This document shows, piece by piece, positions 41,275 to 51,920 of a stretch of 64,000 nt of DNA. The position numbers and the translations under genes are program-made. The DNA lies in NCBI GenBank assembly GCA_029834535.1, contig JAQMWT010000317.1:248001-312000 (forward strand). The letters run 5' to 3'. How positions within the stretch are numbered: the stretch's first letter is position 1; every line of letters begins with the position of its first letter. The notes beneath the pieces are model-generated. The model ran no database searches. It saw only the letters and a list, made by a program, of their open reading frames with translations, and had not been told where the DNA came from. The DNA is from Chrysophaeum taylorii. Its lineage: Eukaryota; Sar; Pelagophyceae; Pelagomonadales; Pelagomonadaceae.

Positions 41275-41640
41275 TAATTAACTAACTTCAGACCTCTCCC
41301 GAGCATGGGAGCCAGGCCGGACCGACAGGAGCCAGTCCGGAATCACGGGCCTGTAGACGAGCAGCGCCGAAAGGTCGGTCGGCGGAGAGTGACCATCAAG
41401 CTTGTCGCCATGCGACGAGGAGACCGCGATGTGACTGACAACCAACTCGTCGATAACCTTCCGTCTTCGCCCCCCGGCCATACCCCGTCCCACTGCGAAC
41501 GTTCCGGCTGCCAACCGGCCCGCCCGGGAGGCGAATAGGTGCCAACCTGCGCCGGGAGGGCGGATGCCCTCGCAAGGCTCCGGATTCATGAGGCACCGTC
41601 CTCCATCGCAACCGCAGTCGGCGATCAGGGGAATTTGCAT
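41275..41640 (-). repeat. dispersed repeat family A, full-length copy
   Basis: On the minus strand it starts GGTTGCGATGGAGGACGGTG, passes CTCCCGGGCGGGCCGGTTGG, and ends CATGCTCGGGAGAGGTCTGAAGTTAGTTAATTA. About 365 bp with a TTAG-type tail, like a SINE or other short retroposon. It is the best full-length reference for the family in this window. Confidence 0.75.
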
Positions 41641-41659
41641 CATCCTCCGACATAATGTT

Positions 41660-41800
41660 TATTTAGGACTAAACTCAAAAGTTAGAGGGCGTGATCAAAG
41701 CAGCTTAGATTGGCGGGGGTGAGAGCGTCGACCTGAAAGGAGAGTGAGGAAGAACGTTGAAGCAAGCCGATGATAGGGGATGGCCAGGCGCTAGCCTAAC
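41660..41800 (+). repeat. dispersed repeat family B, copy 2
   Basis: GGACTAAACTCAAAAGTTAG, then GATCAAAGCAGCTTAGATTG and GCGGGGGTGAGAGCG, matching copies at 18140 and 60885. Confidence 0.75.
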
Positions 41801-42087
41801 CGTCCGGGCGCCACCAGGGACTCGGCGGCCGAGAAACGTAGGGGGTGTTGGCTTTTCTGTGAGCGTCCTGGCGCTCCCTGAAGTCTGCCTGTGTACGTAA
41901 TGCCGTTTCTGGAGGTGAGCGGGCTACACAGACATACATTCGAAACACATACACGGAGGCCCGCCGCATAGTACAACGGATTGATTGATTCAACGTCGTG
42001 TTTAAAACTCTTATTATTTGAAGTTCGCGAATCACCACACAACGTTGCAACGCGCTATTGTTGTTTTATGTAATTCGCACGACGAAG

Positions 42088-43633
42088 ATGAGCACCAGCA
42101 GCAGCAGCAGCAGCAGGTACGAGATCATCGAGCTCAACCAAGACCACGAGATCATCGTGACGCTCCACAACAAGCTCCCCTCGATGGAGGCGGCGCGACA
42201 GGCGCTCGAGTACGAGATCCGGCAGGCGGGCGAAGATGTACACGAGGGCTTCCACGTCCTCCAGCTCATCGTCGACGACGTCGTCAAGGTCCAGTACCCG
42301 CCTCCCGCCAAGCCCGGGCGGAAGAAACAGCAAGAGCCGCAGTGGAAGCTGAGGGACACGGACCTGTGCGTCGTCGGCGCGATAGTAACTCGGCGGAACC
42401 CGCGCGCAGGTGGCGCGGGTGGAAGATGTTCGCGCGACAAAAGAAAGAAGAGATCATGGGCGTCGAGGAGCACGACCCACGGAAGGAGGGCCCGATCAAC
42501 CGCAAGATGATGAAGCGGGTCGCGGAAATGTGGAAAAACATTGATCCCGAGTTGCAGCAAGAGTACGAGGACAACGCGCCCGACATCGACACGGAGGACG
42601 AATTTCCCGACGACGACGAGGAGGAGGAGGACGGTACCGCGAGACCCTTCCGCCTCGGCCCCCTCCGCCCCCCCTCGAGCTACCCCAAGACACCATCCGG
42701 GGTCCCTATGGCCAGGAACGCGCCGCCCTTGCCCGGGAAGAACAACAAAACCCCCGCGGAAAAGAAGCGCGTGCCGCCAAAGGCCAAGACCAAGCCAACG
42801 CCAAAGACCAAGACCAAGCCAAAGACCAAGACTCCTGCCGCACCCAAGACCAAGCCCAAGCCCAAGCCCGCGCCGCGCAAGCGCAAGTCCCGGTCCACCA
42901 AGCGAGCGTGCGTCGTCTCGTTGGCGTCGGCCACCGCGCGCGCAGGACCGTTGACGACGACGACGAAGATTCGTTCGTCGACGAGTCTGAGGACGAGGAC
43001 GAGTTTCCTGTGAAGATGCCCAAGACGACGTGAGCCGCGACTTTGCCGCTGGTCGCGAGCGTGGATCGATCGTATCGTCGCAGGGACCAACCCAAGCGCT
43101 CGTCGCGAGCCAGAAAACCAGTGTGCGTCGTATCCAGCGGCGAGGCCTCACGCCGTCATAGGTCGTACGTCTTTGACGACGAGTACGAGGAGGACGACCA
43201 AGTCCAACGCCCCCCGCCGCCGAAGAAGACGTGAGCCGCCGCCGATTTGGAGACATTATTACGCCACCTCCGCCGCAGAGTCGCGCCGCTCCAAAAGGCG
43301 CCTCGCAGGAAGCTCGCGTACGTATCCGAGCCCCGGAGTTATCGCTCAACCACTGTCGTGCAGGATGACCGACGACGATGACGATTTCGAGGAGGAGGAA
43401 GGAGGAGGTCGTCGACGTTGCCCCAAAGCAGCAGCAACAAAAGTCCAAGACGAAGATGCCGAAGCCAAAGAAGACGTGAGGCCCTCGTTGCTATCACGTC
43501 GTCTCAAACCTCCGTCAGGATGAGTAAGCGCCAGTTCATCAAGCAGAAACTTGTGGAGGACGGCATGGAGGTGGTCAAAAAGAACCCTAATGCCAAGACG
43601 GCCTGCTTTTTTTTCTTGGAGGAAAAGACTTAG
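42088..43633 (+). CDS. HMG-box-like protein with about seven micro-introns
   Basis: Starts MSTSSSSSSRYEIIELNQDH. The HMG-like block spans intron 1: KLRDTDL|WRGWKMFARQKKEEIM, then INRKMMKRVAEMWKNIDPEL and QQEYEDNAP. A Lys/Pro/Thr-rich basic segment (KTKPTPKTKTKPKTKTP) and acidic Asp/Glu runs follow, as in HMG chromatin proteins. Splice model: introns 42366-42409, 42908-42945, 43030-43083, 43123-43161, 43231-43278, 43318-43363 and 43476-43518 (38-54 nt). The first six join in frame. After the sixth, the frame ends at 43526 unless exon 7 is read differently; the last exon also holds a good frame (MSKRQFIKQKLVEDGMEVVK to 43633), so the 3' end is uncertain. Coding-like sequence persists to ~43735. 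Likely nuclear, DNA-binding. Confidence 0.65.
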
Positions 43634-44226
43634 TAAGACTTACCGCACCTTCAACCCATCCTCGAGACAACCCCGAGTACACCACAAAGTACGCCACCGA
43701 CTTGTTAGATCAAGGCGCCGACGACGAGGAGGAGGACAGTGCGTGAATTTCCTCCCACGCATCTGGAGATCGCACGCATGGTTACTCGCATGCCCTTCCT
43801 CTCTCTTTGGAGTCATTGGAGTCGGAGAGGTGGGGGAGGAGGAGAGAAAGGAGGAGTATCTCGACGACAGCGCCACGCACCCCTACTGAGAATACAATTT
43901 ACCCCACCTTCACCAAGTGTGTTCAGCGCTCTGTACACCGATTTTTTTCCGCGTGTCACATCACGACGCATTGCGAGTATGTGTAACATAGATCCCAGAG
44001 CTCCTCAAGAAGCGCGTTGTTTCATCGCAGAGACCACCAAAGGCCCCGGATATTCGTGATCGGTGGGGACGTCGCGCCCGTAGCCCCCCCCACGACGCGC
44101 GCAAACATCGATAAGCAGCGGCAACGGCAGCGGCAGGCGACCCGCAAAGGGCGGTGGGGGAGGAGCATCAAGTGTGACAACAACGAGAGTGACGTGCTCG
44201 CAAATTGCGGCACCGACGGTTTTTAA
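43634..44226. other. 3' flank of the HMG-like gene; one more possible exon
   Basis: 43667-43735 reads DNPEYTTKYATDLLDQGADD on the plus strand before a GTGCGTGA donor-like word, so the gene may run on. The rest shows nothing recognisable; the HSF gene ends at 44227 from the other side. Confidence 0.35.
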
Positions 44227-45120
44227 TCACGCAAGCCTTGGTTTTTTGGCTTGCGGCAGGTCAGGACACGCGGCCTCCTCCTGCGGCAGCGAGGCGGTCG
44301 CGGTCAGCACGCTCACGAGATTGGCGAGGAGCGCCGGCTGCTGGTGCTGCTCGGGGTCGTCGAGCGAGGGCATCTCAGTAGCCGCCATGGCCATCATCAT
44401 TGAGAGCATCATCGGCATGAGGGCGTCATCGAGAGTTGGCTCTAGGGGAGGCTGGTCGACTACGGGGAGGTTAGCGAGGCCGCGGTTAAGATCCATGAGC
44501 GTCGCGAGGGCGTCGCGCTGTTGCTGGAGCTGTGTGACGAGGTTGTTCCTTTCTTCCTCGAGGTCCTTGAGTTTCGTGTTTTGCGCCCGTAGTGCCTTGA
44601 CCTCGGCCTCCAAGTCATCGAGGCGAGACGCGGGAGGGGACGACGAGGACGAGTGCGATGGACAGAGAGACTGCTCGAGGTGCGCGACGACGAGGCCGCC
44701 ACCGTCGTCAATGTTGGAGGGCCACTTGTCGATCTTAGAGCTCTTGCGCTGCACGCGGATGAGCAAATCCTCGCGGTCGCGGCGGAAGTTGTGGTGCTCA
44801 AAGACGAGGTCCTTGGCGTTCCTGCTCGACGACGACACCTTTCGAAATTGATACATGTTCAAAAGGCGCGTGAAGCTGTGGACGTTGCGATGTCGGAAGA
44901 ACTTGGGGCAGATTTCGGACCCGAAGCGGTCCGGATCGACGATGATCACTTGGGTGCCGTCGTCGGACCAGCGGATCACCGATGCGTCGCACACCTTGAG
45001 GAGCGTGTAGACCGTCCGCACGAACGACGGCACCTCGCCCTGGATCGCGAGAGATCGCCGCCGCTTGCTCGACGCAGCAGCTTCTTGGAGGAAGAGGGCG
45101 GCCTCGTCAAGCTTACTCAT
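44227..45120 (-). CDS. heat shock transcription factor (HSF)
   Basis: 297 residues from the ATG at 45120 (MSKLDEAALFLQEAAASSKR). The HSF DNA-binding domain covers residues ~30-126: VPSFVRTVYTLLKVCDASVI, RWSDDGTQVIIVDPDRF, CPKFFRHRNVHSFTRLLNMY with the recognition helix, QFRKV, and VFEHHNFRRDREDLLIRVQR. A coiled coil (DDLEAEVKALRAQNTKLKDL, EEERNNLVTQLQQQRDALAT) provides trimerisation. A Met-rich segment (PMMLSMMMAMAATEMPSL) and a basic end (KKPRLA, possible nuclear signal) follow. It binds heat-shock elements (inverted nGAAn repeats) in the nucleus. Stramenopiles carry large HSF families. A decayed relative lies at 1500-1990. Confidence 0.93.
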   Translation of the reverse strand: MSKLDEAALFLQEAAASSKRRRSLAIQGEVPSFVRTVYTLLKVCDASVIRWSDDGTQVIIVDPDRFGSEICPKFFRHRNVHSFTRLLNMYQFRKVSSSSRNAKDLVFEHHNFRRDREDLLIRVQRKSSKIDKWPSNIDDGGGLVVAHLEQSLCPSHSSSSSPPASRLDDLEAEVKALRAQNTKLKDLEEERNNLVTQLQQQRDALATLMDLNRGLANLPVVDQPPLEPTLDDALMPMMLSMMMAMAATEMPSLDDPEQHQQPALLANLVSVLTATASLPQEEAACPDLPQAKKPRLA

Positions 45121-45755
45121 TGCCGTTTCTTCTTGAGCTCTTGATCTGTCGTTCGTGCCAGATGGTCCACGCACGCCACCTACACCACATCAGATGACGT
45201 AGAGAGCGTCATCTTTCGGGCCTATACAAAGCATACGGAATCGTCAACTCGTACGTCACGACTTTCCTTGTGTGGAAGGAATCTTCGTTTTCGAATTTGC
45301 CAGAGAAACAAAAAGCCGTTGCTTGTTGGGATTTGGTTGGTCATCACTTTCCGGCGTTATCCGGGAAGTTGCAGAAAGTAAGCTACATCTACAACTTGTA
45401 GCCATTGCACCCTCAAGTCTCAAGGCGCTCGACGGGACCCGGGGCATGGACGGCATCATGCTCGTGACGATCAACCAAGCTGGAGGCTACGCACGCTGCG
45501 AGCAAGTGCCGAAAGCCAACGTTGTCGGATTGGCGGCCGTTGTCTCAGATCAACACCTTTGAGCGAGAGGCACCGGAGAGAGGCTTGGTGTGTGCGAAGT
45601 GCCGGGTGTGCCTGAGGAAGGAGACAACACCGAGGGAGGAGGAGGAGGAGAAGCGCCGCAAGGCTGTAGCCACGTGGACGTGCGAAGAGGCCAAACACGA
45701 AGACGCGGGTAACAGTGACGTACAGCTAAGGTCGGTGACCCTAACCCCTGCGATC
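45121..45755. other. intergenic; possible decayed coding DNA
   Basis: The plus frame 45272-45562 is open for 96 codons (IREVAESKLHLQLVAIAPSS), then another frame shows LVCAKCRVCLRKETTPREEE (45586-45650), a Cys-rich stretch. Together they could be a relic of an unknown gene or transposase end. Not assignable. Confidence 0.3.
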
Positions 45756-45756
45756 C

Positions 45757-46142
45757 CTAACCGTTGGTTGCGATGGAGGACGGCGCCTAACACGCTTGCT
45801 CCCTGCGGCGGCCCCGGCCGTCCCGGAGTGAGACGGTGCCTTCTCGCCTCCCGGGCTGGCCGGTTAGCACCCGGAAAGTCCGCGCTGGGATGGGGTTCGC
45901 TCGGTTTGGCAGAACGCGACGGACAGGTCCATTGTTCGTGGACCAACACGTCCGCGGCCTGCGACGCTTTTGCACGACCTCGCACAAGACCGCGCGCAGT
46001 GGCGGTACACCATCAACAAGTCCGTCCTCGTCCCTCGCATCTGCCCCAACTGCGTGATTTTCCTCTGTGATTCCGTACCGGCTCCTGCCGGTCCGGCCTG
46101 GCTCCCATGCTCGGGAGAGGTTTGAAGTTAGTTAGTTAGTTA
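45757..46142 (+). repeat. dispersed repeat family A, full-length copy (variant interior)
   Basis: Starts GGTTGCGATGGAGGACGGCG and ends GGGAGAGGTTTGAAGTTAGTTAGTTAGTTA. The interior (TTCGCTCGGTTTGGCAGAAC ... ACCAACACGTCCGCGGCCTG) differs from the 41275 copy but matches the copies inside the inverted repeat, defining a second subfamily. Confidence 0.75.
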
Positions 46143-46654
46143 CAGCTAAGGTCGACGAGGACCGAGCCCAGCCCAGGCCGGCGGTCCGAGGTCGAGCTGC
46201 TGCGCAAGCAGTACCGACGAGATCGTCATGATGACATACCAAGAGCGCTTTAAGGCTTTGATGAGCTCCCGCAGTGGTTTGACGCTCAGCAAGGCAATTC
46301 GACTGCGCTGCTGCTGCCATTCCACTAGAGCCTTACAAGTTTGTAGCAAGGATTCCGATATGGAGAACGGTCAACGGTCCTACGCGCGACGCGCAGCCCG
46401 GTGCATTTCTGGACTGTAGCTCTGATACGCCGCCAGGGCATCCACCTGGCGCCCACGGCGGCCGTGTAACACGAAGGCAGCATTTTCATAATGAAGATCC
46501 GCGGCAGCGGCGTCGGAATCCCAAACGTGTCGAGGGGCGACCTGGAGTGCGATGTTGCTTTTTGGCACGACCAAGCGCGGCGTCGCCTCTAAAAGCAAGC
46601 AAAGATAGGGACACAGACGGTCCAAGGACGCTCGAAAAACTTTCTTGCTCTGGT
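46143..46654. other. no recognisable gene between two family A copies
   Basis: Short ORFs only. Confidence 0.35.
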
Positions 46655-46960
46655 CGCTAACCGGATGCTTCCGATGGAGGACGACGCCGTATGTATCCTG
46701 CGCCTTGCGAGGGTGTCTGTCCTCCCGGCGAAGGTTGGCACCTGTTTGCCTTTGCCTACTTGGCGGGGCGATTGGGAGCCGGAACTTTCTCGGTGGGATA
46801 GGATATGGCCAGGGGACGCAGAAGTTGATGACGACGTTGATTCTCGGTCAACTCGCGGTCTACGCGTTGCAAAGCGACAAGCCTGACGACCACTCTCCGC
46901 CGACTTACCTTTCTGCGCCCCTCGACTGAACACCCTGTGATTCTGATCCCGCGCGCTTTG
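46655..46960 (+). repeat. dispersed repeat family A, copy lacking the 3' end
   Basis: Starts GATGCTTCCGATGGAGGACG and keeps CTCCCGGCGAAGGTTGGCAC and CTCTCCGCCGACTTACCTTTC, but stops before the TTAG-tailed 3' segment. Confidence 0.65.
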
Positions 46961-47020
46961 GCGTTGGGATTAGCCTACGCCCCATGCTATAGGCTGGCCT
47001 ATATTTAGTTCGTTATTATT

Positions 47021-47145
47021 AGGGAAAAGTCAAGTTTCCAACCACCATATAAGTTTGGTCACCGTAAACCTTCAACAAGTTTTTGGTCACTTAAGTTTGG
47101 TCAATCCGTCTCTTGGTTGACTAAACTTGTACTCTCAGAGAGCAA
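47021..47145. repeat. AAGTTTGGTCA word array at the outer end of the left arm
   Basis: AAGTTTGGTCACC, AAGTTTTTGGTCAC, TTAAGTTTGGTCAAT and GACTAAACTTG occur within ~100 bp. The mirrored array ends the right arm at 51735-51854. Confidence 0.85.
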
Positions 47146-47741
47146 ACATACGGTTCGATGACAAAACAAGGCCCGCCGTGATCAAGCTTTCAGCGGTTCT
47201 CCACGTCGCGCTGTGTCTCCGGATCGTCCTTCGACTTCGAAACGAACACGGTATCGATGCGGGCTTCGCTCAGGTCGAGCGGGAGCGTGGTGGTAACACG
47301 CCGACGTCGGTTGACCACGACGCCGAGAAAGAAAACAAGAAGTCGCGTGCCCAGGCGAAGGTAAACGACTATGAGAGATCGCCGAGTACGCTGTCGCAGC
47401 TCAGAGCGCGCAAATACGAGGCTCCACTTTACTCGATCTGACCAAGATGCCAAGTTCAGCAGGTGTGTTCTCGAGGCCGACTTGCAGCAGATGATGTTCG
47501 ACACGGGCGGCAAGTTGACGGCGTGTACAACATGGTCTACAGCGCGACAGCGCTGTCGTTCAAGTGCTATATGCAAGATGCAGCGTTTATGTGCGTGCTG
47601 CTCGTTGTGATGTGCAAGTAGAAAATACCGTCACGTGTGCTAAAAGGCACACCTGCTCCGAACCTTCTTGCCGACAAAGATCCAGCTATCGCGCGAAGCA
47701 CTTCTGCGAGGCCGTGTCGGTCCTCATCAAGGGCTTTATGG

Positions 47742-48046
47742 AGGGCAAGTCAGGCGGCTCGCTGGCCGGTTAGCACCCGGAAAGTCCGTGTTGGGATGGG
47801 GTTCGCTCGGTTGGGCAGAGCGCGACGGACAGGTCGATTGTTCGTGGACCAACACGTCCGCGGCCTGCGACGCTTTTCCACGACCTCGCACAAGACCGCG
47901 CGCAGTGGCGGTCCACCATCAACAAGTCCGTCCTCGTCCCTCGCCCCTGCCCCAACTGCGTGATTTTCCTCCGTGATTCCGCACCGGCTCCTGCCGGACC
48001 GGCCTGGCTCCCATGCTCGGGAGAGGTCTGAAGTTAGTTAGTTAGT
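47742..48046 (+). repeat. dispersed repeat family A inside the left arm
   Basis: Second-subfamily interior and the full 3' end (CTCGGGAGAGGTCTGAAG plus four TTAG units). The 5' segment is replaced by the arm's own sequence. The paired copy in the right arm (50837-51130) has one TTAG unit fewer. Confidence 0.8.
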
Positions 48047-48722
48047 TAGTCAGTCAGGCGGCTCTTCTCGGCATATGCGTTTGATAGACATCTGCAACAA
48101 TGTCATCCGCTAAAGGCACGAGATGACGAACCGGGATCGTTCGCTGTAGTCTGTCATAAACATCGAACTAATAAGGCGCATCCGAATAATCTTGGGCGAC
48201 GAAACAGCGTGGTATCAGCGTTGTCTTGCGCAGGCCTTGTTTGTATATGTTGTTCTGCGAGTGTTCGCATGTTGATGCGTGTGTATGGTCAAACTTGGAG
48301 GCATTCAATTTGGTGTGATCAAATTTCGAACAATCACATCAAACTTGTCATATTTTAGACTCGTACTGATGACTGGGTTAGAATTACAGGGGTGGTGTCG
48401 GCGATCTTCCGGAACGAGGCTGTCGACGTCTTGACATCCGTTCGCGCCGCAGCTTGTATTTGCCGACTTTCTCGTACAGTGCTCGACGGTGCAGCAGCAG
48501 CTCCCGGGGAGATCTTGCGGCAGGGCGGGGTTGTCGAGATGCGCGAGGAGGAGGAGGATAAGGAGGTGTTCTCTTACGGTCGTGCGAGTTGTTTATGCTG
48601 GCGTAACGGCACGTGCTCGCGTTGCCGTCCCATGATCAAGCTGGACAGCTAACTCCGGGTCGGGTACGCGACGGTGAGGAACTCCTGAACGTGGTCCTGT
48701 ACGGTCCCGCACAAGTGTGGGA

Positions 48723-48935
48723 CTACAATCTTTGGGTGCTCGAGGGGCGTTGCTCGCGCAGTTTCTCGAGGTCGTCGAGTTTCGCGTTCTCAACCCTGAG
48801 TCGATTATCAAAGACGCGCTCCCTCTCGAGTTTTGGGATGCAGAATGGGGTGATCCGTCTCACGCAGACCGTGTAAGTCTGGTGTCCTATGTCTGCTTGT
48901 TGTTGAAGAATGACGCACGACCACGGCAACACCAC
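48723..48935 (-). CDS. short ORF with leucine-zipper-like segment in the inverted repeat, doubtful
   Basis: Reads LERERVFDNRLRVENAKLDD then LEKLREQ on the minus strand, reminiscent of a coiled coil. Its twin is at 49948-50160 on the plus strand with one substitution. No DNA-binding part is visible, so it may be a gene scrap carried by the element. Confidence 0.2.
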   Translation of the reverse strand: MVLPWSCVILQQQADIGHQTYTVCVRRITPFCIPKLERERVFDNRLRVENAKLDDLEKLREQRPSSTQRL

Positions 48936-49239
48936 CGTGGTGAATCGCGGTTTGGGTGGCTTCTACGAACGATGGAAGGTACGAGAATGGGCCCAGCTTA
49001 AGTACGCCAAGCCGTGGGAATCTGCTCTCGGGGCCGCGTGTCGCTGCCCGCTCTCCTTGCGTATCGCCGTGCTGTCTTAGGACGGACCTCCTTCTAAGGC
49101 GGTCATGGGGGGGTGTCCATGCCGCGCGTGTAACGCCACGGTAGATTCTGCGTAGCTGCAGCACCTAGCTCTCGTTTTTAAAGCATTTTCGCACCAAAAG
49201 CGCTCACGCGCCCCCTTAAAAAGCCTCCTTAAGTTTGAT

Positions 49240-49640
49240 TTAAAAAGCCGAAGTTTGGTCAATACTGTGGAAGTTTGAGTAGTGATCAAACTTGTTGACC
49301 AAACTTACAAGGAAATTAATCAAACTTGAAGGGTTGATTGATCAAACTTAATGCAACTTCGGAGTGACCAAACTTATTATTATTATTAGGGATCCGTCAA
49401 GTTTGGTCAAAAAGTTTGGTGAACTTCTTTCATGTTTGCTCGATTTTGATGTATGATTAAGGAAAAACTCACATGTGTGGTCACTTTCCATAGAAGTTAG
49501 GTCAGTTAAGTTTGGTCACTCCGAAGTTGCATTAAGTTTGATCAATCAACCCTTCAAGTTTGATTAATTTCCTTGTAAGTTTGGTCAACAAGTTTGATCA
49601 CTACTCAAACTTCCACAGTATTGACCAAACTTCGGCTTTT
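49240..49640. repeat. AAGTTTGGTCA word array around the centre of the inverted repeat
   Basis: More than a dozen AAGTTTGGTCA / TTGACCAAACTT / AAGTTTGAT words in both orientations fill the inner ends of both arms and the 130-bp spacer (49377-49506), with a TTATTATTATTAGGG word at the spacer start. Confidence 0.85.
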
Positions 49641-51854
49641 TAAATCAAACTTAAGGAGGCTTTTTAAGGGGGCGCGTGAGCGCTTTTGGTGCGAAAATGC
49701 TTTAAAAACGAGAGCTAGGTGCTGCAGCTACGCAGAATCTACCGTGGCGTTACACGCGCGGCATGGACACCCCCCCATGACCGCCTTAGAAGGAGGTCCG
49801 TCCTAAGACAGCACGGCGATACGCAAGGAGAGCGGGCAGCGACACGCGGCCCCGAGAGCAGATTCCCACGGCTTGGCGTACTTAAGCTGGGCCCATTCTC
49901 GTACCTTCCATCGTTCGTAGAAGCCACCCAAACCGCGACTCACCACGGTGGTGTTGCCGTGGTCGTGCGTCATTCTTCAACAACAAGCAGACATAGGACA
50001 CCAGACTTACACGGTCTGCGTGAGACGGATCACCCCATTCTGCATCCCAAAACTCGAGAGGGAGCGCGTCTTTGATAATCGACTCGGGGTTGAGAACGCG
50101 AAACTCGACGACCTCGAGAAACTGCGCGAGCAACGCCCCTCGAGCACCCAAAGATTGTAGTCCCACACTTGTGCGGGACCGTACAGGACCACGTTCAGGA
50201 GTTCCTCACCGTCGCGTACCCGACCCGGAGTTAGCTGTCCAGCTTGATCATGGGACGGCAACGCGAGCACGTGCCGTTACGCCAGCATAAACAACTCGCA
50301 CGACCGTAAGAGAACACCTCCTTATCCTCCTCCTCCTCGCGCATCTCGACAACCCCGCCCTGCCGCAAGATCTCCCCGGGAGCTGCTGCTGCACCGTCGA
50401 GCACTGTACGAGAAAGTCGGCAAATACAAGCTGCGGCGCGAAGGGATGTCAAGACGTCGACAGCCTCGTTCCGGAAGATCGCCGACACCACCCCTGTAAT
50501 TCTAACCCAGTCATCAGTACGAGTCTAAAATATGACAAGTTTGATGTGATTGTTCGAAATTTGATCACACCAAATTGAATGCCTCCAAGTTTGACCATAC
50601 ACACGCATCAACATGCGAACACTCGCAGAACAACATATACAAACAAGGCCTGCGCAAGACAACGCTGATACCACGCTGTTTCGTCGCCCAAGATTATTCG
50701 GATGCGCCTTATTAGTTCGATGTTTATGACAGACTACAGCGAACGATCCCGGTTCGTCATCTCGTGCCTTTAGCGGATGACATTGTTGCAGATGTCTATC
50801 AAACGCATATGCCGAGAAGAGCCGCCTGACAGACTAACTAACTAACTTCAGACCTCTCCCGAGCATGGGAGCCAGGCCGGACCGGCAGGAGCCGGTACGG
50901 AATCACGGAGGAAAATCACGCAGTTGGGGCAGAGGCGAGGGACGAGGACGGACTTGTTGATGGTGGACCGCCACTGCGCCGTCTTGTGCGAGGTCGTGCA
51001 AAAGCGTCGCAGGCCGCGGACGTGTTGGTCCACGAACAATCGACCTGTCCGTCGCGCTCTGGCCAACCGAGCGAACCCCATCCCAACACGGACTTTCCGG
51101 GTGCTAACCGGCCAGCGAGCCGCCTGACTTGTCCTCCATAAAGCCCTTGATGAGGACCGACACGGCCTCGCAGAAGTGCTTCGCGCGATAGCTGGATCTT
51201 TGTCGGCAAGAAGGTTCGGAGCAGGTGTGCCTTTTAGCACACGCGACGGTATTTTCTACTTGCACATCACAACGAGCAGCACGCACATAAACGCTGCATC
51301 TTGCATATAGCACTTGAACGACAGCGCTGTCGCGCTGTAGACCATGTTGTACACGCCGTCAACTTGCCGCCCGTGTCGAACATCATCTGCTGCAAGTCGG
51401 CCTCGAGAACACACCTGCTGAACTTGGCATCTTGGTCAGATCGAGTAAAGTGGAGCCTCGTATTAGCGCGCTCTGAGCTGCGACAGCGTACTCGGCGATC
51501 TCTCATAGTCGTTTACCTTCGCCTGGGCACGCGACTTCTTGTTTTCTTTCTCGGCGTCGTGGTCAACCGACGTCGGCGTGTTACCACCACGCTCCCGCTC
51601 GACCTGAGCGAAGCCCGCATCGATACCGTGTTCGTTTCGAAGTCGAAGGACGATCCGGAGACACAGCGCGACGTGGAGAACCGCTGAAAGCTTGATCACG
51701 GCGGGCCTTGTTTTGTCATCGAACCGTATGTTTGCTCTCTGAGAGTACAAGTTTAGTCAACCAAGAGACGGATTGACCAAACTTAAGTGACCAAACTTGT
51801 TGAAGGTTTACGGTGACCAAACTTATATGGTGGTTGGAAACTTGACTTTTCCCT
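49507..51854 (-). repeat. large inverted repeat, right arm
   Basis: Mirror of 47021-49376. Outer end CTTGACTTTTCCCT followed by an ATT trinucleotide run (51855-51880), where the left arm has TTATTATT outside its end. Confidence 0.95.
50837..51130 (-). repeat. dispersed repeat family A inside the right arm
   Basis: Mirror of the copy at 47742-48046, with the tail one TTAG unit shorter. Confidence 0.8.
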
Positions 51855-51920
51855 TATTATTATTATTATTATTATTATTGTGATTAGCAACTCCCAGACT
51901 CAAAGTGCCGCTTAGTTACA
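51855..51920 (+). repeat. ATT run plus LTR scrap
   Basis: An (ATT)n run is followed by TTGTGATTAGCAACTCCCAGACTCAAAGTGCC, which matches the LTR block seen at 18437 and 18561. Confidence 0.6.

Larger units (their letters stand above)
47021..49376 (+). repeat. large inverted repeat, left arm
   Basis: The reverse complement of this arm is the right arm 49507-51854, near identical over ~2.35 kb. Coordinates pair with a constant sum of 98883 in the inner part; small indels (4 nt in a TTAG tail, 2 nt in GACCGCGCG/GACGGCG, 2 nt in a T run) shift this to 98875 at the outer end. Few substitutions are seen. The arm holds a family A copy (47742-48046), AAGTTTGGTCA word arrays at both ends, and short ORFs without recognised domains. 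Confidence 0.95.

Noticed and set aside
42066-43448. 460-codon minus-strand ORF
   Set aside because: Antisense to the HMG-like gene; its Gly/Leu and Ser/Ser runs are the complement of Lys/Pro and Asp codon repeats.
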